In this document: positions 58,206 through 64,000 of the stretch, in pieces | Numbering within the stretch: the stretch's first letter is position 1 | Layout: each line of letters opens with the position of its first letter | Origin: Takifugu bimaculatus | Lineage: Eukaryota > Chordata > Actinopteri > Tetraodontiformes > Tetraodontidae | Assembly (NCBI GenBank): GCA_004026145.2 | Contig: CP034975.1 | Location: 7,790,686-7,854,685, forward strand | Reading direction: 5' to 3' | DNA: 64,000 nt | Translations under genes and position numbers: made by a program | Notes under the pieces: model-generated | Told to the model about the DNA's origin: nothing | The model's database searches: none | The model's input: only the letters and a program-made list of their open reading frames with translations

Positions 58206-59387
58206 GCTAAGCTAACAGTACGTAATAGTGCATGGTGTTTGTCTGCTCCTCTTCGGCGTCTTCGTCACATTTGCTTAACTGTGATGTCACTGAAATAACT
58301 CCGACTAAATTCATGACATCATCGCTTGCACTTCCTGTGATCGGACTACAGGCGACAGAAACGGACTCAGAGCAGAAAAATGTTTGAATTCTGTTTTTAT
58401 TTGAGACGACCGACAACAGGAACCAATCAGGGCCGAGGCCCTGGTGGCGGCAGTGGACGCAGAATTATGGGATTGATCCGTTTTTGTTTCTTCTGGAGTG
58501 CTGGCGCGACGAAAAAAAACATGAAAGGTGATATTTTAGTTTCAGGATTGAAGCCACGTTAGCGTTCTTTAAAGTGCCTTTATCAAGTCATCACATGTTC
58601 AAAATGAGGAATTCGGATTAATCCCACGGGGGAAGATGTTTTCCTCCTCACGTAGCAGAAACAACAACCAGACAACATCAGTTCCACCCAAAAAAAAGTT
58701 CCTGTCAGTTACAGAACACACAGGAAGTGCATCAATACTTCTTCAAGCTTTCAAAATAAAAGTGCAGCAGTTATACTCATCTTAAGAGTCGTGTGTTGTT
58801 CAGGTTGTTCCGATACGACAACAGCAAATGTTAAATACGTAAATGCTAATGCTAAACCTGGCGCTAATAGATAGATAGCTGCATCGTCGTCGTAGAGGGA
58901 GACAACGACAGAAACTCTGAAGCAACAAACGAGTATTTTGAGTGTGAATCTGTTTAGAACAGACCCCAGAAATGCTTGGAATCACATGAAAAACTATTAG
59001 CCAGCTAGCTATTGTGCTAAATTTACACTTTTTTACTGAAGGTGACAAAGTGGGTGTGGTCAAAAAGCACCAATAACACTACAGCAGCAGACGTTTAGGA
59101 AAAGAGGAATCCTGAACGTGAGATCCCCCAGTCGCCGACCTTGCCCAGGCGGCGTTACCGTGGTAACGCTGAGCCTGCTGACTCATGGTTCCTCACAGTG
59201 GAATCAATCACGAGGTTGCATAATTCTATTGCATATTGCCGAGTCACCTTTTCCAAAAGAAGTCACATTTGTCATCGTCCGTCCGACGGGAATATTTTTC
59301 TGACTTTACGGAAACCAGAAAAACTCCAGCAGAAACAGGAAGTGAAGCGAATAAAGGTGGCGGTCCGGGAGGGGGCGGGGCCTTTAG
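58206..59387. other. intergenic sequence without recognised gene
   Basis: No exon, RNA gene or named repeat recognised. Confidence 0.6.
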
Positions 59388-59700
59388 CTGTGTCCAAAAT
59401 CACTCCCTCATCCAAATATAGAGAAGCAGCAAGAGAATCACTGCACCCCATTCACTGCACTCACCGTATCCCATAATGCATTGGGAAAAGTAGTGAACGA
59501 CTGGTGCCTCCTATATCCCATCAACCTAGAAATGACCTTAACTATTACTCAATAATTAAGTCAACTATTAAGGGACTACGAAGTGTTTTATACTCATTAA
59601 TTAGTAAAAATGAAATAACCCGACCAGCGGCGACACCAATCTGGGTGGAGCGCTCGTCCGCTCAACCCGGCTCCCTAAGTAGGGAGTAGGGAAGAGGGAG
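59388..59700 (+). mobile_element. MITE-like repeat, copy 2
   Basis: Shares ordered blocks with 55005-55195 (TATCCCATAATGCATTGGGA, AAAGTAGTGAACGAC, TATATCCCATCAACCT). It begins near TGTCCAAAATCACTCCCTCA and ends near CCCTAAGTAGGGAGTAGGGA, whose edges are partly complementary and could be degenerate inverted repeats. It lies about 100 bases beyond the probable end of the ccser2 transcript. Confidence 0.5.
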
Positions 59701-59815
59701 CAAGGAAGTGACGTGGACACAGCTGTTGTGTTGGTTGGGACAGGAAGTCAGAGAAGAAAAGTTCGCTCAGAAGGTTCTTCGTTAGAGACAGATGTCCTGT
59801 AGCGACGTGATCCCA

Positions 59816-59821
59816 TTTATT
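59816..59821 (-). terminator. ccser2: candidate poly(A) signal of ccser2
   Basis: TTTATT on the + strand, thus AATAAA on the ccser2 strand, about 180 bases after the ccser2 stop. Two ATTAAA variants lie closer to the stop, in the AT-rich stretch 59925-59965. Confidence 0.4.
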
Positions 59822-60002
59822 TCGTGGTTTTTGCACATCTGCCATCTACGTACAGTGGGAGGAGCCTAAATCTGGACCAGCAGCTCGCGGCCGATTGGAG
59901 AGTCAAACGCTTCTAAGCTTTAATTTAGTTTTAATAAATTAAATCAGTATCATCTTTAATAACTTAACGACTTGACAGTCTGATGACGAGGTCCGGGCCG
60001 CC

Positions 60003-60302
60003 TCAGATCTTTGGCTTCGGGAGGCGGGACGAGCCTTTTCTCTCCGGGTCAGGAGGACGCTTCAGCAGCCGGCTGGCGGCTGAGGTGGACTTCTGAGACA
60101 GGAAGAGGCGGAGCTTCGACGGCGGCTGGAGCTCTCTGGCATTCGCGCCGCTCCGCTCCGTTATCTTCCCTCCAGAGCGTCGCTGCCCGCCGTCCTCGAG
60201 GCTCTGGGGCTGGTGGGGGCGTGGCTTCGCTTGAGGAGGCAGCGCGGCGGCGCTTTGGCGCGTCACTGGGTTCTGCTCTGCCTGGCTGGAGGGCTGAAGT
60301 AC
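60003..60302 (-). CDS. ccser2: ccser2 last exon: C-terminus S-R-L-P-K-P-K-I
   Basis: The acceptor on the minus strand is CTCCAGCTACAG. In phase 0 from the previous exon it reads V-L-Q-P-S-S-Q-A-E-Q-N-P, then a basic Pro/Ser-rich tail with K-L-R-L-F-L-S-Q-K and G-S-S-R-L-P-K-P-K-I, stop at 60003-60005. The opening V-L-Q-P-S-S and the closing S-R-L-P-K-P-K match the long CCSER2 isoform. The middle is far shorter than in mammals. A second frame is open through 60049 (see findings). Confidence 0.88.
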   Translation of the reverse strand, partial: VLQPSSQAEQNPVTRQSAAALPPQAKPRPHQPQSLEDGGQRRSGGKITERSGANARELQPPSKLRLFLSQKSTSAASRLLKRPPDPERKGSSRLPKPKI

Positions 60303-61168
60303 CTGTAGCTGGAGAACACATGGACTGATTCAATATGATCCGCGGTTGATCAACTATGATCCACGTCCACGTTCGCAAGGACGCGTTTCACAGAACCACA
60401 GCGACATCTGGCGGATGACCCAGGAACTGCAACCGCAGCCCCTGGTGATGAAGGGATGAATGAAGACATGAGGAGGATGGAGATGATGACAGCAATGAGG
60501 ATAAAAGGATGAAGACAAACACTTTGCCTCTAAGACCTTCCCTGGAAAAAGGAGCTTTCATGCCTTTTAATTCCTGGATAATTTCTTCACATGAGGCCAT
60601 AATCCTAATCTGATGCGACGGATCACACAGACGGGGGGGATGGGGAAGACGAGGGGATAGAAACGTACCAGGCTGAGTCAGTGAAGTAAAAGACGAGTTT
60701 TTCCACTCCTGGCCGAAAGCAGTGGACACAGGGAAAAATAAAGGTTTAGCAGAAGCAGAATCAGTGGCTCAACTGTTAGGAAAGGAGGGACGGAGGGAGG
60801 TTCTACTAAACTTCTTAACCTCCTGTAGCATAATCAGATCTACAGTTAACAGTCCGGTGGGATCTGAGGCAGTTCTGAAAGCTCTGGAAGACACAGCTCT
60901 TATTACTCACATGGGTCCCTCACTGTAAGTCCCTCTGGACCAAAGACTAAACTGGAATGTAAAGTGCACAGAAGGTGGTTTTGGGGGGACTCACTCTTCT
61001 CAGAGAGGTGAGGGGGGATTCCAGGCTTGGGTCTCCCCCTGTAAGGCCTGGAGCGCTGATACTGCCAGGGGGGAGACAGGAGAGGGACAGGAAGTAAAGT
61101 CTGACGGAGAGATGGACAGGACGACAAGATGCTCATTCATCAGAGGAAAGAGAGAAAGAGAGAAAGAG

Positions 61169-61246
<78 letters not shown>

Positions 61247-61427
61247 ACAAACAAACAAAGATCTGGAAAAGTAAGTGTGACGTTAATAAATAGGAGTTAC
61301 AAGGTGTGGCAGCGCCCCCTACAGGTCAAACACAGCACTACTCAAGCCTCAAATACTGATTACGTCATCAGCTGCTCAGCCAATCACAGGATATATATCA
61401 ATATAACCCTCCCGATTATTAGACCCT

Positions 61428-61486
<59 letters not shown>

Positions 61487-63867
61487 ATTCTCACGTTGTT
61501 CTCTCTCCGTGGGGCATGAGGGGTCGCGCGCTCTCTCTCCGTGATGTTTGTCTGCGTGTGGCAGTCCACCGCTCCCTTGGTCTGCTGGCAGCGGCATCTG
61601 GTGGTTGCCGTGGGAACAGCCTGACCAAAGTACAACTTTATTAGCACTGGTGGACAGAGACGTCGAGGACCGCGGCGTCTTTCGGGAGGTGTGGACCGAC
61701 CAGCTGCAGCGTCAGGTGAGCGATGGTCTGATCTCGACTCCTCAGCTCCTCTCTGAGCTGCTGCACCTCCTGCAGGAGAGCCTGAACCTGAACAGACGCA
61801 AACCCACATCAGGCCCGCGGTTCGCTAAAGTCGGTCGCTTGTGTTTCTTCCCTCTTAACGAGGAGGGGAATCAACTGACCTGGGAGTCAGAAGAGTGGGA
61901 GGAGTCTTCGGGGCTGAGAGTGTCTTTGTTTTCATCGTCGTCCTGAACAACAATCACATGTTCAACACTTAGAACACGGAGGAAATCTGAGAACGTTGGT
62001 GCCCACCTGGAGCAGTAAGCTCTGCAGATGTTCCAGTTGGGATCTGACTGCACAGCAGTCTTCAGCAAGTTCCTCCACATCAGCACCGAAGCCAAGAGAC
62101 AGGAAGTCAGACCTGAGGGGAACAGGAAGCACTTCAGGTGAGCACACCTGGAGTTCATGTGTCTGAGGTGCTGGACTAAGACCCGACCTGTGGGGAAAGA
62201 AGCCCAGAAGCAGCTCGCTGTCGCTGCCGATGTCCGGCTTTTTATTCCCAGTGTCCTCGTTCAGTTTGAAAGATCTGATGGAACCACGGAGGCAAGAACT
62301 CAGTCAGACCATGGACAGGACAGCGCCAGGACATGCCAGGAAGTTACATCACCTCTCGCTGTGGTTGTCAAACTCCTGCGTTCCCCAGCACAGCTGCCTC
62401 CTCGTCCACTCGGCCATGTGAGAAGTCCCGCCCCCATCTGCACAGGTGACACAGCAGCGAGGTCAAAAACCACCCGAAACACCAACGTCAACAGACAAAG
62501 ACTCCACCGGTCTGAACTGTTGGCCGGTTTCAACGCCCAGGTGACACGAAACGGTCGTGTCTCTGAATCAGCCGCGACATTTTTGAGAGTGAGGACTGAA
62601 TGTGGCGAGTTTGGTACCGCTGAACAGCGAGGAAGCTTCAGAGTCGTCAGCGTCCAACATGAGGTCGTCATCGTCCAGATCACAGGAGTCCAGATGGGTC
62701 AAGATGTCCTAAAGACACAGAAGCATTGTCATTTAATATCAGACCAACACTCCGACACTCGGAAAACCAGCCATGAGACCCTCAGAGACAGGAACGGTCA
62801 CAGTTGTTGACCTTATCTCATCTCTCTGATCAGACCAGCTTTATCAAAAACACCATCAAGAAATATAGATCACAGTTACAGTTTAACTAATTCACAATAA
62901 ATTGGGGGAAATGCCTTTCCCCAGATGCCTTTTAAGTTCATGTAATTATTTCATTCATTATGGCGCAGTTTCCTAATGTTGCCGAGTAAAAAAGTGTATG
63001 TAATTCTCTAAACTGGCACTAGATGGAGCCAGAGGGCTCACGGCGGTTGGTGGTCACGTGACAGAACTCACCACGCTGTCAAAGCTCCCGATGGGATGGG
63101 TGGTGTTGCTGCCAGGGGTCGTGGCGAGTCCTCCCAGAGGATCCAGGCCCTCCTCATCCCACATGTAGATTCCCCCAGAGCCACAGCTGTCTGACGGGGA
63201 CAGGTCCAGGGATGAGCCGCCCTGTGGGAGGTCAGACAGCCCGTTTTCAGTGGCCTTTTCCTCAGTGAAAAGTCCAGACACAATCTTGAGGTCATGTGAC
63301 GTCACCTGGTCATGGTCCACTAGCCCACTGGACCTTCTCCTGGAGTGAAGAGGCGACAGATCCTGTTCCCGCGGCTCCCCTGCACACAAACAGGTTTGTA
63401 AAAATCGGTGTGTCCCCCCCCCCCATTTCACCCATCTTTAACATTTGAACCCACCACTGAGTCTCATGTCGCCGCATTCCATTCCATCATCCACAAAACA
63501 GAGCCTCGTCGTCTTGGCAACAGCTGCCTTCTGGTCAAACCCGGCACATGACTGGTTCTCATCATTTACAGAGGAGAGATGCAGAATTCCCACCCCACCG
63601 TTCCCTGCAAGAAAAGAGAAACCATTTATTCCTCGTGCACATGCATGTGCACGTGGGCGTGTGTATTATGGGTGATGGCATTCACTGATTTATATTGGTG
63701 ACACAATCGTTATGCGCCTGTGCAGGTAGATTCAGGGTGCGTTGGGTACAAATTACAGGTCAATTTGGGCCGCACCTCTCCCAGTTAGTCATGTTTCAGT
63801 CGATTATTTTATCTTCTAATTTCCAACTTACTGGTTTCTGAAGGTACCCTGAACACACCCTGGTTAC
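60003..63867 (-). CDS. ccser2: coiled-coil serine-rich protein 2, 3' part (gene span)
   Basis: Nine exons joined in phase, from 63867 down to 60003, plus an alternative exon at 60995-61100. Recognised blocks in order: Y-M-W-D-E-E-G-L-D-P-L-G, S-C-D-L-D-D-D-D-L-M-L-D, a helical segment with E-D-C-C-A-V-R-S-Q-L, a heptad-like coil L-L-Q-E-V-Q-Q-L-R-E-E-L-R-S-R-D, a Cys-containing segment, and the terminal S-R-L-P-K-P-K-I. All occur in this order in CCSER2. The mammalian protein is linked to microtubule bundling, but its role is poorly known. CCSER1 is the close paralogue; linkage to grid1 favours CCSER2. The N-terminal part is outside the window. Teleost a/b copy not assigned. Confidence 0.88.
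60303..60994 (-). other. ccser2: ccser2 intron before the last exon
   Basis: 0.7 kb if the alternative exon is included. A 73-nt stretch with open frame near 60540-60615 was considered and rejected as an exon because its donor is poor. Confidence 0.7.
60995..61100 (-). CDS. ccser2: ccser2 alternative 106-nt exon (frame-shifting)
   Basis: The acceptor is ATCTCTCCGTCAG and the donor is AAGA/GTGAGT (strong). In phase 0 it encodes 35 codons, T-L-L-P-V-P-L-L-S-P-P-W-Q-Y, a basic R-P-Y-R-G-R-P-K-P-G segment and I-P-P-H-L-S-E-K, plus one base. S-P-x-W-Q and the following basic/Pro-rich string resemble the exon of the short mammalian CCSER2 isoform. Its length of 3n+1 shifts the frame of the next exon. 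Skipping it joins 61495 to 60302 in phase 0. Confidence 0.65.
61147..61259 (+). repeat. (GAAA)n tract, (TTTC)n on the ccser2 strand
   Basis: AGAG/GAAA units passing into a near-pure GAAA run. On the transcribed ccser2 strand it is a (CUUU)n pyrimidine tract ending 46 bases before the 106-nt exon. Confidence 0.95.
61429..61486 (+). repeat. (GT)n tract, (CA)n on the ccser2 strand
   Basis: About 29 GT units. In ccser2 pre-mRNA this is a (CA)n run starting 8 bases after the first base of the intron that follows the exon at 61495-61620. Confidence 0.97.
61495..61620 (-). CDS. ccser2: ccser2 exon: Cys-containing segment
   Basis: The acceptor is CTTTGGTCAG and the donor is AAC/GTGAGA. Forty-two codons: A-V-P-T-A-T-T-R-C-R-C-Q-Q, D-C-H-T-Q-T-N-I-T and a basic tail R-E-R-A-T-P-H-A-P-R-R. 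The mammalian protein has a comparable C-x2-C ... Y-T-Q-T pattern here. Phase 0 on both sides. Without splicing the frame would run on into a His-Thr repeat encoded by the (CA)n tract. Confidence 0.8.
61701..61787 (-). CDS. ccser2: ccser2 exon: coiled coil
   Basis: The acceptor is GCGTCTGTTCAG and the donor is CTG/GTCGGT (weak). Twenty-nine codons: V-Q-A-L-L-Q-E-V-Q-Q-L-R-E-E-L-R-S-R-D-Q, then T-I-A-H-L-T-L-Q-L. Hydrophobic residues follow a heptad spacing, and the family has the same D-x-x-I/L ... L-Q-L coil. The 80-bp intron that follows is typical of compact fish genomes. Phase 0 on both sides. Confidence 0.85.
61880..61942 (-). CDS. ccser2: ccser2 exon: acidic/serine linker
   Basis: The acceptor is TTGTTGTTCAG and the donor is CAG/GTCAGT. 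Twenty-one codons, D-D-D-E-N-K-D-T-L-S-P-E-D, then S-S-H-S-S-D-S-Q: a low-complexity acidic and serine-rich link between two helical segments. S-P could be a proline-directed phosphosite. Phase 0 on both sides. Confidence 0.75.
62007..62112 (-). CDS. ccser2: ccser2 exon: first helical segment
   Basis: The acceptor is CTGTTCCCCTCAG and the donor is CAG/GTGGGC. After one base completing an Arg codon it reads S-D-F-L-S-L-G-F-G-A-D-V-E-E-L, then A-E-D-C-C-A-V-R-S-Q-L-E-H-L-Q-S-L-L-L-Q. The block D-C-x-A-V-x-x-Q-L matches the conserved helix of CCSER2. Phase 2 in, phase 0 out. Confidence 0.85.
62353..62437 (-). CDS. ccser2: ccser2 exon: variable region
   Basis: The acceptor is CACCTGTGCAG and the donor is GAGAG/GTGATG. 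Between split codons it reads G-G-G-T-S-H-M-A-E-W-T-R-R-Q, then L-C-W-G-T-Q-E-F-D-N-H-S-E. Its place between two recognised CCSER2 exons and the exact phase match (2 nt in, 2 nt out) support it; the mammalian counterpart is much longer and poorly conserved. Confidence 0.7.
62618..62708 (-). CDS. ccser2: ccser2 exon: S-C-D-L acidic block
   Basis: The acceptor is CTGTGTCTTTAG. It reads D-I-L-T-H-L-D-S-C-D-L-D-D-D-D-L-M-L-D-A, then D-D-S-E-A-S-S-L-F-S. The E/D-S-C-D-L-(E/D)2-D-L-M-L-D string is a signature of the family. The assigned donor GTACCA is weak but is the only nearby GT that gives the phase needed by the next exon. Confidence 0.82.
63072..63379 (-). CDS. ccser2: ccser2 exon: Y-M-W-D-E-E-G-L-D-P-L-G block
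   Basis: The acceptor is CTGTTTGTGTGCAG and the donor is GTG/GTGAGT. After a split Gly it encodes E-P-R-E-Q-D-L-S-P-L, a Ser-rich stretch, then S-S-L-D-L-S-P-S-D-S-C-G-S-G-G-I-Y-M-W and D-E-E-G-L-D-P-L-G-G. The last blocks are strongly conserved in CCSER proteins. 102 complete codons, phase 1 in, phase 0 out. Confidence 0.88.
63455..63604 (-). CDS. ccser2: ccser2 exon: upstream region
   Basis: The acceptor is TTCTTGCAG and the donor is AGTG/GTGGGT. Reads N-G-G-V-G-I-L-H-L-S-S-V-N-D-E-N, then L-C-F-V-D-D-G-M-E-C-G-D-M-R-L-S between split codons (phase 1 in and out). It joins the next exon exactly in frame. Confidence 0.78.
63832..63867 (-). CDS. ccser2: ccser2 36-nt microexon
   Basis: The acceptor is TGTTCTTGTTGCCAG and the donor is GTAAGT, both near-consensus. 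In phase 1 it reads N-Q-G-V-F-R-V-P-S-E-T between split codons and joins the next exon in frame. At a multiple of three with equal phases it could be skipped freely. The call depends on splice-site quality and phase; I do not firmly recall the mammalian counterpart. Confidence 0.6.
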
Positions 63868-64000
63868 CTGGCAACAAGAACAACAGGCCGAAAGACTTGT
63901 TGGACTTGATTCCTCGTAAAAAAAAGCATTAAATTAAACTTTTCTGGTCTGCTTTCTATCATTTTAGGTAAAATTTTGGCCCCGCCCCCCAACAATCTGG
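63868..64000 (-). other. ccser2: ccser2 intron, continues beyond the window
   Basis: No further exon recognised before the window edge. The large 5' exons of ccser2 are expected to the right. Confidence 0.6.

Noticed and set aside
60530..60620. Possible extra ccser2 exon (M-A-S-C-E-E-I-I-Q-E-L-K)
   Set aside because: The donor would be GTCTTA, the phases do not suit the neighbouring exons, and the codon use is AT-rich unlike the other ccser2 exons.
61000..61519. Frames encoding Lys-Glu-Arg, Phe-Leu-Ser or His-Thr runs
   Set aside because: Products of the (GAAA)n and (GT)n repeats. The His-Thr run directly follows a strong GTGAGA donor, so it is intronic.

Overview
This window is vertebrate nuclear DNA, most likely from a compact-genome percomorph teleost (pufferfish-like). 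The inference rests on intron-split genes, several introns of 75-125 bp, very frequent (CA)n tracts, tRNA-derived SINE copies and decayed fish-type LINE fragments. No operon, ribosomal, tRNA, CRISPR or phage feature was seen. The species cannot be fixed from the sequence alone.

Gene 1 is grid1, encoding the ionotropic glutamate receptor delta-1 subunit, on the + strand. Bases 1-25239 are a repeat-rich intron (probably intron 2; the first exons lie outside the window). Fifteen coding exons follow between 25240 and 52558. All exon phases join without a break and give 950 residues ending in a class I PDZ ligand (S-T-S-I). They cover most of the amino-terminal domain, both ligand-binding lobes, M1, the pore loop, M3, M4 and the cytoplasmic tail. 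A 3' UTR of up to about 2.3 kb probably follows.

Gene 2 is ccser2 (coiled-coil serine-rich protein 2), on the - strand. At least nine constitutive 3' coding exons plus one probable alternative exon lie between 63867 and 60003; the 5' part lies beyond the right edge. The two genes converge tail to tail. The same GRID1-CCSER2 neighbourhood exists on human chromosome 10, and the paralogous GRID2-CCSER1 pair on chromosome 4, which supports both identifications.

The 5-kb intergenic stretch holds a 750-bp (CAT)n-type array, two copies of a MITE-like repeat and a SINE. The introns contain notable tandem arrays: a 14-bp minisatellite rich in forkhead-like cores (5.2-5.7 kb), a 10/20-bp pyrimidine-rich minisatellite (41.9-43.8 kb) that keeps almost 2 kb free of AG just upstream of a grid1 3' splice site, and a TGACC-rich minisatellite (47.1-47.9 kb).

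The most interesting signals concern alternative C-termini. In ccser2, a 106-nt alternative exon shifts the reading frame of the last exon, which is open in both frames. The intron leading to it carries a (CA)n tract at its 5' splice site and a (CUUU)n tract before its 3' splice site. In grid1, reading through the donor of the M4 exon adds 40 coding-like residues ending in T-Q-L, another class I PDZ-type end, and the stop overlaps a G-quadruplex motif.
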